Origin: Datnioides undecimradiatus
Taxonomy: Eukaryota; Chordata; Actinopteri; Lobotiformes; Datnioididae
Assembly (NCBI GenBank): GCA_008933995.1
Contig: WARS01000012.1
Location: 434,001-498,000 of the forward strand
Direction of reading: 5' to 3'
DNA length: 64,000 bases
The notes under the pieces are model-generated. The model was given only the letters and a program-made list of their open reading frames with translations. It was not told the origin of the DNA and searched no databases. The translations under genes were made by a program, and so were the position numbers. Positions 20,277 to 31,802 of the stretch are shown piece by piece (the first letter of the stretch is position 1; every line of letters begins with the position of its first letter).

Positions 20277-22896
20277 CCTCTAGCAGAAATGAAAACAGCT
20301 GAGTTTCCAGCAGTCACTCATCAGTCAGGCCTCCCCCTTTTCTTCTCTCGCCTGTGGTGAGTTGGACCCAGTAAATACGTATAGTGTGAAGCTGACGTGT
20401 TGAGTTTTCACCCGGTCTCTGTTCACACGTCCTCTTGAGATGCACAGATGAGGAGGAGCCTCGGCTTTCGAGGCTGCCTCTGAAATCACTACCCACCTCT
20501 CAGTCCCGCGGTACACAGGAAAGAGCCCGTATTATCGGAAGGCCAATTAAAAACACACATGTCCAGCCCCCCCCACAAATGTCCCTCTGCGCTGAGAACA
20601 GAGGGAGAAAGACAAAGAGACACATGTGGCAGAAAACAAAGGAGATAGTGAGACGGGGTAGGAAATGTGTGGGAGAGGCAAAACATTCAAGCTGAAGAGA
20701 AACAGAAAGACAGAAGGTGGATAGTGATAGAAGAGACACACACCAAACACACCAAAGAGTCAGAAGCATGTTTTACCTGGTGGTTTCTCTTCATAACAAC
20801 TATTAGATTCCTGCCGTCATCTTCTTTTTGCCATTTTTGTCCACAGCAAACACCTAGTCCCAGCTGACGCTCAACAAGCTGTAGCAGCACTGCCAAGCGT
20901 CACCACAGGAATCAAGGAGAGCCTGTAGGGCAGCTTTCTGGGAGCATTTATCGCCGTGCAACAGACAACAGGTAGGAGAGTCATTGAAGTGGCTCCGTGG
21001 ATTTCCAGGATTCTGTTTTCTTTGAATGAAAATAGAGGAAAGGGACCATGTGACCACAAACAGTGAGTTCCACTTGTAAATAAGACACGTTTAGGTCTAT
21101 TGATATGGGAATAGGTACAGCAGCTGGTTGGGTGTGTCCCCTAGGTGAGCTCTCATTTACCTTTTGTTGACTACAGACTGGTTTTCTCTTATCCATATTC
21201 AAAGACTGTGAATCTCACTGAGGGTTTTCTGTTTCCCTGCCACTGCTCGCTGTTGAATACTACGTCATGTGGCAGCAACTTTGCAGAGGGCCTGCAAGAT
21301 TCTCAACTGAGAGATGAGTCGCAACAAAGGGGAAAAGACCCCAGGAACACAAGAAAAACTGGGTTTTTAAAGTTTATTGGTTCATATAAATATCAAATTA
21401 AGGCAAGTGGTGCGAGGAAAACAGTCCAAGGCCTCACTGTCACTCCGCTCGTCCACATGCCGAAGGTCTGCTGCAGGTTACTCGCCTTCCTCACAGTTGA
21501 TTTGGGAGCTTTACGCCTCACCCGGTGTCAGTCCACGCCGACGCTGCCAACACAGTCACAGTTCCTGCCCTTTTAAGCACAGCGCCCGGAGCGGACCCTG
21601 GCCCCGCTCAGTGTTTGCCGTGGAGGCACACCCAGGCACACCTGCCCTCAACTGACCCAAACGCAGCAAACGGGAGTTGAATGCACCTGTGAAACGTCAG
21701 CTCGTGAGCTACACTCAACCTTTTTCTCTTGTCACAATTACTATATTAAATTTATTGTTAGCCAGAGTGCGAACAGTGCAATAAGCCCCATAAATGACTG
21801 CTTGATGTAGTGTAGCATGGAAATAGGCAATAAATATTACACGACTGGAGTATTTGTGGTTGATTAAGTGAAAGGCAGAGCGATTGTAATACATCCCACA
21901 TACAATGCCACAACAACAACAGTGGTTGCATCATGTTGTCTCCCGCAGCGAGCCTCAGATCGATGAGTTTCTGTGTAGTGGTTTGAAATGGACGCGTTTC
22001 ACTCGACTGTGGTCAACACAGGAATTCAGGGAAGCGCTTCCACGGACTGGTATGCGTAATGCATGCCATATGGTGGGAGGCACATAGTTTAGTACAAACA
22101 TGTCCCCCCCTGCACTAAGAGCGATGATTGATGGACCAGACATCGACTCTGCCCAGAGAACAGCAGCGAGTTGTTTTTATTCCTGTTTAGGCTGATTGTT
22201 AATCAGTGTTTCACATACTTGAAGAGCATTTTTAACGTGTTTGCGCAAAACATTTCTCAGGCCAGATCAAACCGTGGCGGGTCAATTTTGGCCTCTGTTC
22301 ATCTGTTTTGTGTCTCTTGCTGCTTTTTTGATCAACTGCGTCGTAAATGAGGTGCCTACGGCGGCGTGTTTGTCAGAAAGAATAAACGTTACGATGTCAC
22401 TGTTGAAAAATGTGGACATGCCACCGAGCATAGAGTCTTTAGAAAGAGCCAAATAAGGTAAAACTATACCACAGACCAAACTGTAGTGCACTCAGTGGTG
22501 TGTCAGTGTGGTATGGTTATATGTTATATATGTTTATTATATTTTCTATACACAGGACTGAACAAAAGTGAACAAACATGATATAATAAATGAAATAATT
22601 AGATAAGAATAATAAATAAATTAAAATAATAGACATTAAATCGACTATGACCAACTTTCTGCTGTAGTCTGGAATGATGTAATCTTTGCACACAGAGTTC
22701 ATATCTTAGTATTTCATATAGTAAACAGCACAATCGTCTTTCCTCGACAATTATCCTTATCAGAAGGAAATTGTTCAGGGTTTTTGGTTTTCAAGACCAA
22801 GTCATGAGGAATTCAAAACAGGAAAAGCAAAAGAGTGGGAAGGACAATGTTCTCTCCCTGTGACTGAGCGCTCCACTTATGGTAATCGTTTCACTT

Positions 22897-22965
22897 CCTG
22901 TTCCCATGAAGTCCTTCAAAGACTCGCAAGCTTCGTGTTATCCTGTTCCCACAAACTCCTTCAAA
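22897..22965. repeat. Imperfect 24-bp direct repeat pair
   Basis: CCTGTTCCCA..TCCTTCAAA occurs at 22897-22920 and again at 22942-22965 with three mismatches, 45 bases apart. It sits in a GC-richer block with a 103-codon open frame (22860-23171) of no recognised family. Confidence 0.7.
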
Positions 22966-23394
22966 CGCGCGCTTGCTCCATCGCTCGCCTGAAGCGGTGT
23001 GATGGCGACCCAGATGTTGGGGGCTTTCGCTCGGGGAACGTGGCCCTCCTGTGGTGGTACCCCTCACACTGCAGACGCGATCAGAGTCTGTCAGCCAGCG
23101 GCAAAAGACCCAAGACCGGTGAAGTCCACAAAAGTCCTCAGTTAACCCCTGGAAATCATAAAGAAGACTGAGAGGTACACAAACTTTAGCAGATCCAAAG
23201 TATTCTTCTTCATCTCCTCAGCACGACTTTATTCACAGGCAAATAAGAAGAAGTAGATAAGACTCCATGGACAGAGAGTCAGTGATGAGCAGATAGAAAG
23301 ACAAAACCACACACACACACACACATCTCGCCGGACAAGCGACCTTTTATGAGATCATAATAACTGAAGCGTATTGTTACCTCACCAGAAAACT

Positions 23395-23845
23395 GGATCA
23401 ATACAACAACAATTTTCTTGTTATAACAATATGCAGTTTATTTGTCACAACATGAAGTGTGTGAAAATGTGATATTAGTAATGTTGAAACGTTGAAACTT
23501 GAAACGTTTATTGTTATAAAAAGACATTTCACCTTATTACAACATACAAACTGTTTTTTTCTTGTCTTAACAATTATGTGAGCTTGTGTATGCATGATAA
23601 TTTATGTTATTACAACAGAAAACTCTTAGTTTCTTCTGTAATAACACAATAAAGTGGATACATATATAATTAAAGTAACTTTATATATAAAGTTACCACA
23701 TTATAACATGAAACACTGTTGTGACAAGATAATTTGTATTTTATGTTGTACTTTCTTTTCATAACTTGATGTCTATGTTGCAATAATGTTAGAATATCTC
23801 ATTATTATATGAAAAACATATTGTTTTTTTACAATATAATGACAT
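23395..23845. repeat. AT-rich degenerate 'TTATAACA' repeat block
   Basis: Words such as TTGTTATAACA, TTATTACAACA and their complements recur at irregular spacing over about 450 bases. It resembles a degenerate satellite or transposon remnant seen in fish introns. It contains a 22-bp perfect palindrome at 23675-23696. Confidence 0.6.
23675..23696. repeat. Perfect 22-bp palindrome
   Basis: GTAACTTTATA is followed immediately by its exact reverse complement, with no spacer. It lies in the AT-rich repeat block. Confidence 0.9.
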
Positions 23846-24769
23846 TTTAATCCGTATCCGTTCTTCTGGTGTGGCATCAATACACAAAAATTACAGTTTC
23901 TTGTGTAAAAGCTCTGTGAGTCTGTTTTGTCAAGGTCTTCTCCCTCACATACATTCAAACAGCCTGCTGTGACTCTGCAGTGTTGATGAGGACGGAGTGT
24001 AGAGCATAATTTCTAATGCCATGTCTGAAATTAGAAAGCAGCATGGTCCTTCACAGCCTGATGCACTCTGGCTCCAGCTCTGAGAAAGCAGAAGAAAAGG
24101 GGGGAGATGAGGGAAACAGAGGAGGTGGAGGCAGGGGAAACAACACGAATGCATAGAGCGACGTGTGAGGAGCCGAGGACGCTCTGGCAGTGGTGTCACA
24201 AGCATCCCGGCCTCGCGCTCCAGTGTGATGGAGATTACTGTGCTGCAGCCAGAGGCCTCGGTCCACTTCCAGCCCCCGTGGAGTCAGGTCAGGTTTCCCG
24301 CAGCTGCTCCATGTGTTGGTGGAGATGCTCAGGGGATGAGCTCGACGGAGGAAGCCCCAGAGTAAGTTCCTGTAGTCAAAGCTGCAACACAAAGAAACCA
24401 GTTTCTGTATTTCCTTAAAAATAAAGATGTTTATTCTGTTATTTTTCTTTATGTTGAGCATTATTTTTACAAAGGAAAGATGATTGTGTGATTTAATTGT
24501 GACAGAACAGCCTACAACATACAGTAATGCTGATTTATACTGAAATAAATATAAGAATAAGACTTTTTTTAAATTTTTAATATCTTTTTTTACACATGTT
24601 GCCTGCAGAAGTAAAAAATAGAGAGTATATTACAGTAAATACGACATAATAACTTTCAAAACAACCTAGTTTTGTACTTTATTGATGCTCCTGTTCAAAC
24701 AGTCTAACAGAGACTTTATATTTTCATGTGATATAACATCTTATCTGGCTACCTGTTCATTTTCATACG

Positions 24770-24779
24770 GTCACGTGAC
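24770..24779 (+). promoter_or_regulatory. Perfect CLEAR / M-box-type E-box upstream of tetraspanin
   Basis: GTCACGTGAC, the full palindromic consensus bound by TFEB, TFE3 and MITF, lies 121 bases before the tetraspanin ATG at 24900. That distance suits a proximal promoter. Binding is inferred. Confidence 0.6.
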
Positions 24780-24899
24780 GCAGTTACGTCTGAATAACGT
24801 TTAGTTTAGTCAGCCAGTATCACTCCACACACGGTCTGCTGCTTTCTCCCTGCTCCCCTTCATCATTTCGACTTGCATTGCGTGCGTCGTGTGTCCACA

Positions 24900-27693
24900 A
24901 TGTGCAAGTGTTGCAGCCTCAGATGCTTGTTCATTTTCTTCAATACTCTCTTCTTGGTAAGTAGTGTGTGCAATTCAGGGAATCTGTGAACGTGCTACTG
25001 TTGCTGTGGCTGGTAACAGTGTTTTTAAAAAAATAATAAACAGGTTAAATCAAATTGCATTTTAAAAAATTGTTGTAGAAAGAGTAGAAATACTTTGCAG
25101 CATCAGTTAAAAGAGAATTAGAGAGTTTATTTGTCGCTCCATGCATGTCCCATGTTAGCATCCATATTACTTGGACTCAGGGGTCGTGGTGCATGCAGGG
25201 AGTCCTGGGTGAGACCACAGGAGCTCAGTATATCAGTGTCTCCTTTACTGTGCAAAAAGAAAAGGTATAATTGTGAAAGTCCTTGTTATCAAGTGATGTG
25301 GGCTAAAAAAGGTAACCCATCAGCAAAAGACTGTGTAACCCAGGCTTTTTAAACTGGCATTTAGAAGGAAACTTGCTCTGAAGTATATTTAGAGAGTTTA
25401 AAGTCAATATTATGTGCCATCCTTCTGTTCAAGATCAGAAAATACACTGATAGACCCAAAGATTACAATTTGATTCCTGTGTTTTTCTCATTTTGCATCA
25501 CTTTCAGGCGTTAAACTCGTCCCTTTTTCTTTGCTCTCACAATGATTTTGATCCCACGCCGCTGCGGGTTGGCTGCAGACTGGGGTGAAGTCACCGTCTG
25601 AACTCGGTTCATCGGGTTCAGTGTTGCTGCACTGTGCACTGCGTTAGCTTTCCAGCTGTTAACTTTGTTTTTCTCAGGTGTCCGGGGTGGCCCTCATCAC
25701 CATCGGGGCACTGCAATACTCGACATACTCACAGATGGGCACTTTTGCAAGGAGTGGCCTGCTTAAGATCTCTATCATCCTTATTGCAGTTGGTGCCACC
25801 ATAACCCTCATCTCCCTCTTTGGCCACGTTGGGGCGTTTTTAAATAATTCCTCTATGGTGGCTTGTGTAAGTAGCTGAATGCTTAATGAATTTTAGATTG
25901 TTTCCTTATAGTTTCATTAGAGCGTGCCTGTGGGAGAGTCTTAGTCCATAATGTTTAGTAACAGTCACCAGAGATGTTTCCACAGTTTCCTCATTATCAT
26001 CAGAAGATATGTGGGAAGATCTGAAGTGACTGACCTCTAAGACATCTCGCTCTGTTTCCTCATGGACTAGTTCATCTGTATCCTGATAGTGATCATCATT
26101 CTTGAGATACTGACTGGAGCGACCTTTTACATATTCCGCAGCAGGGTGAGCCACTTGAATCCTCCCCGCGAGGAAGTTATTAAAGGTCAAGGTCGAAGAG
26201 CCAGCGATGCTCCTCAGTCACAGACACTGCTTTCATCATGTCATCTCTGTAGGCCTCCCTGCTGCAGATGAACAGCGCTATCAACAGCAACGCACGGGGG
26301 GCGATCTACGAATACAGCCCCAAGAACAGACACGCCATCAACAGAATTCAGGAAAAGGTGACATGCACAGACTGATGTTCTGTATTTGCAGGAGGTGCAT
26401 GAGAGACTGGGGAGATTGTGTGGTGATAGCATGATAGCGTACAGGGCTAAATAACTCAGAGGGGCGGGGATAATGCAAGCTGTGCTTTACTCTCTATACT
26501 TTACTATGTACAAGTTAGTGGTTGTCAATTAGTTTGTGTTAATTTGACTAAAAATATTCAGGGATTTGATCCGTGTAAGACAAGAAAGTGATCTTTAAGA
26601 TAAACAAGGGGATAAAACAAGAAGGTAGCTACTGAAGGTGATTTCCTCACAGCTGGTATGACAGGAAGAATGGTTACAGTGACAAAAAGCACTTGCGCCT
26701 ACGGGCACGTGAGAACTTGTCCTTTGGTTGCATTGAGTTTGGCAGTGCGCCACGAGCAGACAGCTCAACCGCATCAGTCCTGTAACACAAACGTCCTGCA
26801 CTGTGAACCGTGTTGTAGTTCAGCTGCTGTGGTGCGGACAACAGCGCCGACTGGTCCAGGAGCGTGGGATGGGAAAACCACGGCGCCGTGCCCGACTCCT
26901 GCTGCGTGGTGAAGAGCGAGGGCTGCGGACAGAAGAAGGAGAAAGTCCACGCAAAGGTGCGCTGAGAAGTCTCACAACCATTTCATCACGTTTCTGTGAA
27001 CAAAAGATGCGTTCTGCTGTGACTGTGCGCTCCCCCTCAGGGTTGTATCTCGGCTATCAAGCTCTTCCTGTTGAAAAACCTGGTGTGGGTCAGTGCTGTC
27101 TGCATTGCTCTTGGAGTCACAGAGGTAAACTGTACATGTTTCCATCCAATATGATTTAAAACCTTCATGTTATTATCATGTTGAAGATGATAAACTATTC
27201 CTTAATTAGCAGATCTGCCATGCTGCAATGTAAATCAAAGACATTTACTGTATTTTTGCCATTTATTTGTTTAGCTTAGATGCTTATTGTACGGGAAAAA
27301 ATGGACTGTGGATTGCATCAGTTGCCCCTAGCAACAAAGCAAATGTATCCCCAGTGTATAAAATCACATACATTTCCCTGCAAGATGATTTAAATCAATT
27401 ATTTATAAGCAACTGCCATTAATTTTAGCCTGTATTTTATGCAGACATTTGGAAAGTGAGTAGAGGATGGCATGAATGATAATAAAGCCTATCTCGCCCC
27501 GTCTGCCTCAGGTGGTGAAAACCAGAGTTAATTTGAATTTATGTAGAGAGAAAAGAACCTCTCTGACCCGTCTCTGAGTTCATTTGCTGCCAGTAACTTA
27601 TAACCTTTTTACCTGTTACAGGTTTTGGGAGTATTAGTCGGGGTGTGCTTCTGTCTGAACATCAAACAAGAAAGCTATGAAACCCTGAGCTGA
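24900..27693 (+). CDS. CD63-like tetraspanin
   Basis: Four-pass membrane protein of the tetraspanin family; these organise partner proteins in plasma, endosomal or lysosomal membranes. Exons: 24900-24956, 25678-25866, 26071-26145, 26253-26357, 26819-26956, 27041-27124 and 27622-27693 (stop TGA). All junctions are phase 0; 239 aa. Membrane segments: residues ~10-32, ~50-72, ~80-105 and the last ~35-10 residues before the end. The large loop has the CCG motif (145-147), VPDSCC and GCG, followed by a conserved Gly-Cys before TM4. That spacing and the ending EVLGV most resemble CD63. The tail QESYETLS contains YETL, a YxxΦ sorting signal. Unlike CD63, the segment after TM2 reads FGHVGAFLNNSS, without the usual GCCGA, and NNSS is a possible glycosylation site. 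It may be a fish CD63 paralogue; the exact orthologue is not resolved. Confidence 0.85.
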
Positions 27694-28180
27694 TGTGTCA
27701 TCCTGCCCAACTACAGATGACTTCAGACCTCACTGACATATTAAAATATATACACATACATATGATTTTCATCTGATCTATTTAATTCACGTTATCATTT
27801 TTTTTCCTGCAGACAGTGCTTTGTTATTTCCAATCCATAAAAATGAAATATGTGTCTGTGAATTCATCTGATCATGTTGTTTATTAGAGCTGATTTATGC
27901 AACCAGTCGAGGTCTACTAATCTGTTTTTTGTTTGGTATGTAACGCAGAAAAATACTCTTGGTCACTGCAAAGTTATATTAAGAATATTTAACAAGCTAC
28001 TGAGTATCTTTGTTTTTTATTGGTGCAAAATCCACATAAATATATTTATTTTCACTCCAGCTCTAAGTTTCGTAGGTGCCGTATTGATAATTTGGGCATT
28101 TTATTCATCTCTAAAATCAAATGTGTGCTTATCAATACTTGAAAAGCACAAGGTATTACTTTAGGATTGCCAGTTGCCGC
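27694..28180. other. Tetraspanin 3' UTR and spacer
   Basis: AT-rich; no coding exon seen. The pus3 promoter begins at its right end. Confidence 0.5.
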
Positions 28181-28185
28181 TGCAC

Positions 28186-28205
28186 ACTACATTTCCCAGA
28201 ATTCC
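28186..28205 (+). promoter_or_regulatory. ZNF143 (SBS-type) motif in pus3 promoter
   Basis: ACTACATTTCCCAGAATTCC closely matches the ZNF143/Staf binding consensus (ACTACAATTCCCAGAATGC). It lies in a TATA-less region upstream of a likely non-coding pus3 exon that ends at a CAAAG|GTAATG donor (exon end 28343). The role is inferred from the match. Confidence 0.5.
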
Positions 28206-28343
28206 CCCGAAAGGAAATCGGTCCCTTCTCCAAATTCTTCCGCCTCCAGCAAACCCGTGTCGGCACGGAAAGTAACGTGTACGCGACCGAAAATAGACCG
28301 AGAAACACGCGTTTGCTAGAAAATTGGTGCATAAAAATCAAAG
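28206..28343 (+). other. pus3: Likely non-coding first exon of pus3
   Basis: Ends at a GTAATG donor (intron from 28344). The paired acceptor is GCAAGCAG at 28674, one base before the ATG-bearing exon. The transcription start is not determinable. Confidence 0.45.
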
Positions 28344-28675
28344 GTAATGAAATTTATTATTTCAGTATAACAAATACACACACCGCCAGTCTTCATATCG
28401 CTCTCATATGTAAAATATCACACTAGATGGAGCGTTTAGCCTGTAAACAAACAGCTCAGGCTAGCTATCTGGCTGAAAGTTGGGGTAGCCTCCAACTTTG
28501 AATTGTGCTAGAGCTCAAATTATGCTGCTAAACTTGGTCAACGTTGTAAATTAAAACAAATATGTGACGAAGTATTTGCATGTCTGTGTATCAGATAACA
28601 CAGGTGCTCATTATATGGATAAATGTTTAAGTTATCATTAATAAGTGGTCTCTTCTTGCTCATTTGGCAAGCAGA

Positions 28676-30839
28676 ATGTCAGAGGCTTTGATCCAGCGCA
28701 TAAGGGAGCTGGAGGCAGAGCTGGAGAAGCTCAAGTCCCAGCTGAAGAAGGGGAGTGAAGCTGGACCTGACATGGAGCCGATCTCAACTCCACCTCCTAA
28801 TGAAAACACAGACTGCAGAGCTGATGGTAACAGCAGCAGCAGCAGCAGCAAAAAGGGTAAAAAAGCGTCCAAAGAGCGTCCTTTTGACTTCTCTGCCCAC
28901 CCTCGTCGCCATGTGGCTCTGCGGCTGGCTTACCTGGGGTGGGCCTACCAGGGTTTTGCAGTTCAGGAGAACACGGACAACACTGTGGAGGCGAGACTCT
29001 TCGAAGCTTTGCTGAAGACACGGCTGATTCAGGACCGACAGAGCTCCAACTACCACCGGTGTGGTCGCACTGATAAAGGAGTCAGTGCGTTTTCCCAAGT
29101 GAGTTCACCCAGACTGAACACCAAACTGAAGTGAAACAAGGTCACGTCCTGCTCTTTGTTTCCATGCAGTGACTGTGTGAACTTATCTCCTCTCCGCAGG
29201 TCATAACCATCGATCTACGCTCCACGCAGTTCTGTGGAGGACTGGGTGTCACGCTCCCTGAAAATGTTGATGTTAGCACCAAGAATAAAGCTACAGCCTC
29301 TGAGCTTCCATATGTGAAGATGCTGAACAGAGTCCTGCCTCAGGACATCCGGATCTTGGACTGGGCACCGGTAGCAGAGGGCTTCAGTGCACGCTTTGAC
29401 TGCCAGTCCCGCACGTACCGGTACTACTTCCCCCGAGGATCCTTGGACGTGGCGTTGATGGCCGACGCTGCAAAAAGGTGGGTGACTGCACAAAGCGACG
29501 AGTGTTGACGTCGGCTCGGTTCGTTGTGGTTTGAGGATCTTGTCCCTCGCACCCGACAGATACGAGGGCACGCATGACTTCCGCAACCTGTGCAAAATGG
29601 ACGTGGGCAACGGAGTCCTGCAGTTTGAGAGGACCATCCTGTCAGCGTCAGTCAGGCCTGTGCAGCCTGAGCACGCGAGCGGCACAGACCAATATGGCCT
29701 GTTCATATTCGAGGTCAAAGGACTGGCCTTCCTGTATCACCAGGTATTAAAAGACCCTTTCCCACAGCTCTGCTCAGCAATAAATTGTATTTATATCCAG
29801 CTTTTGTACCCAGATAGATTAGGCATTTTTCAGTAATACTAATTATTTAATGCAGCTAAAATTAAATCTCATGTGGAGCTGATCTCTCTCATAATTTGAT
29901 TATTCTGATTAATGGCATTTCCAGACTCCCACAGTGGTTTATTTCCTGTTGTGTTGTGCTGCAGGTACGATGCATGATGGCCCTGCTTCTCCTGATAGGG
30001 CAGAAACTGGAAGCCCCAGAGATAATTAATCAGCTCCTGGATGTTCAGAGTAACCCCAGGAAGCCTCAGTACAGGTGAATTAAAGAAGCTGTGCATTATT
30101 TTCCTTTCATGTGCAAGTAATCATAACAGCAGTGCACTAATATCTGTATAAATCTTTCTTAAACACGTCTCTAGCATGGCAGTCGACTACCCACTGGTGC
30201 TGTACGACTGCCACTTTGAGGGTCTGAGCTGGAAACAGGAGGCTGAGGAGGTGGATCACGTGCTGTCCTCGCTGCAGCAACACTGGACCCAGAGTGCGGT
30301 CAAGACCCACGTCCTGCACGGGATGATCCAGGGTTTGGAGGCGATCGGTGAGATGTTCGATGCAGTCGGCAGCCTTTGATATTTTGTACTTAAAGCTGTT
30401 TAGTTTCATCATTAGAGTAAAAAAGACATTGACACAGACCTCTGCAGGGCTGCACTGGGATAATCTGAAGGATAAGAATAATAAAAATAGACGATTAGAT
30501 GTGTAAGGTAGTCTTAATTTAAAATGTAAAGTTGGATATGCATCACTTCACCTTGCTCCGTCCACAGGTGGAGTTTCATCCAACCATTGCTGGCTCGTCG
30601 AAGGCAGCAGGCAGAGAAACTACCGGCCCCTGCTGGAGCGTCCGTGCTGCGAGAGCCTGGAGTCCCGGATAAACCATTTTGTGAAAAGGGGCAGGCTGGA
30701 GCGGGAGGAAGGGGAGAACGGAGGTGAAATGGTCCACAGAGGGAAAAGGTCCAAACATTCCCACAGCTCCCCCAGTCTGACTGTTTCTGCAGAGATGCCG
30801 TCGACAAAACAAAGCACAGATCAGAAGCCAGAAGACTGA
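28676..30839 (+). CDS. pus3: tRNA pseudouridine(38/39) synthase Pus3
   Basis: Converts U38/U39 in the tRNA anticodon stem-loop to pseudouridine (TruA/Deg1 family). Coding exons: 28676-29098, 29200-29477, 29560-29743, 29965-30074, 30175-30347 and 30568-30839 (stop TGA); phases fit, 479 aa against 481 in human. It starts with a short coiled-coil-like helix ([20 protein letters not shown]), then a serine run and a basic KKGKK segment before the catalytic domain. The catalytic aspartate is Asp133 in [13 protein letters not shown]. Later motifs [12 protein letters not shown] and FLYHQVRCMM are typical of the family. The C-terminal ~70 residues are polar and probably disordered. The ATG at 28676 lies just after a splice acceptor and matches the family N-terminus. 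AATAAA at 31017-31022 is the probable poly(A) signal. Confidence 0.96.
28831..28850 (+). repeat. Short CAG/AGC repeat in pus3 exon
   Basis: Nearly seven CAG units in the first coding exon, read as a six-residue serine run before KKGKK. It falls in a linker and is probably length-variable. Confidence 0.85.
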
Positions 30840-31016
30840 TGTTCTCTCACAGGAGAATGGACTTCCAAAGTTTATTTTATAGTATTTTTGGTCCAGTGTT
30901 AAAACACTGAATTTACATTTTATTTTCAGGTAACAAAACAATGGATTTATCTTTTATTATTTCATGCAAGCAGCACAAATATATTTTCATTAATGCAAAT
31001 ATTTGTTTTGCTTTCA

Positions 31017-31022
31017 AATAAA
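31017..31022 (+). terminator. pus3: pus3 polyadenylation signal
   Basis: AATAAA 178 bases after the pus3 stop, followed by T-rich and TG-rich sequence. Confidence 0.6.
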
Positions 31023-31077
31023 CCCATTTTTGAGACAGTGGCTGTTGCAGAGTTTGGTATATAGCACAGCTGTAATC

Positions 31078-31386
31078 ACGTACTTAATTACAATTTTGAG
31101 ATACTTTTCATTTTATGCCACTTTATTTTACTACTTCACTACATTTTGGGGTAAATTTCATGTTTTTTAATTTTATTTGACAGCTTTGGAGTTACTTTGC
31201 TTTACTAAAATGATAAATATTAAAGATACAACAAGTCATATATATTATTAATATATTGAGATTAGCTACATCTGAAAGAGCTGCGGCATTTAAGTGGTGT
31301 GCATATTAATGTATCAAAATTATAATACAGACTGAAATAAAATACAAATATAATACTTACTAACTGCAATATAGTATTTTTACACC
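31078..31386. repeat. Teleost interspersed repeat, 'ACTTTTACTT' family, copy 2 (diverged)
   Basis: Carries TACTTTTCATTTTATGCCACTTTATTTTACTACTTCACTACATTT in pieces, then TTTGACAGCTTTGGAGTTACTTTGC, and ends TAGTATTTTTACACC. These blocks occur in the same order in the teleost repeat I recognise at 18065-18537. It lies between pus3 and dcakd. Confidence 0.55.
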
Positions 31387-31499
31387 ACCCTTGCCACTTT
31401 CACTCTGGCTGCCGCAAGTTGAATGGGAATTTAAATCAGGACGGAACCAAAGTCGAGCAGGAAGCGTTGTCGGCACAATTTAGAGGTGGCGCTTGTCAA

Positions 31500-31802
31500 G
31501 CTAAGAAGCTAACTCGTTAGCGGTCAGTCGATTTTAAGTTACAGAGTTGCAGGCAGCGATATTCAGCGACGCGACTGTCTCTAAGCTCTTCGTCTGGCTG
31601 CACATTTGACAGTAGGGAGCGGAAATGTCTGCGGCTCCGTGTTTCTGCCTGTTTTCGGTCGCTCTGACCTGATCGAGACTTGTGCTAACGTTAGCTTGTT
31701 AGCAATCCCGGTTGTTTACTGCACCGCCCTCACCGCTGGGGCTCTGCACGGATTCCCCCCGAACATCCAGTCGGTTTTAAGGAGTTCCCACGCGTTCACG
31801 AG
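31500..31802 (+). other. dcakd: Likely non-coding first exon and promoter of dcakd
   Basis: GC-rich stretch ending in an ACGAG|GTAAAA donor. The next acceptor, TGTCAG at 32426, is directly followed by the dcakd ATG. The left edge is uncertain. A 16-codon upstream reading frame (ATG 31625, TGA ending 31672) is present. Confidence 0.5.

Larger units (their letters stand above)
20279..24769. other. Head-to-head spacer between mylk5-like gene and tetraspanin
   Basis: Should contain the promoters and non-coding 5' exons of both divergent genes. I see no supported coding exon. Contents: a possible mylk5 5' UTR exon ending at a donor at 20777-20776 (minus strand); a GC-rich stretch at 21400-21660 of unknown nature; imperfect 24-bp direct repeats at 22897-22920 and 22942-22965; a CA microsatellite near 23306-23325; and an AT-rich degenerate repeat at 23395-23845. 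Confidence 0.5.

Noticed and set aside
24051..24461. 136-codon minus-strand frame between mylk5 and the tetraspanin
   Set aside because: Low-complexity Pro/Ser/Leu composition, no domain and no splice context; treated as chance.
28660..29098. Minus-strand leucine- and alanine-rich frames over pus3
   Set aside because: Shadows of the first pus3 coding exon, caused by its CAG repeat and charged codons.
29215..29718. 167-codon minus-strand frame
   Set aside because: Antisense to pus3 exons 3 and 4; runs through an intron and resembles nothing.
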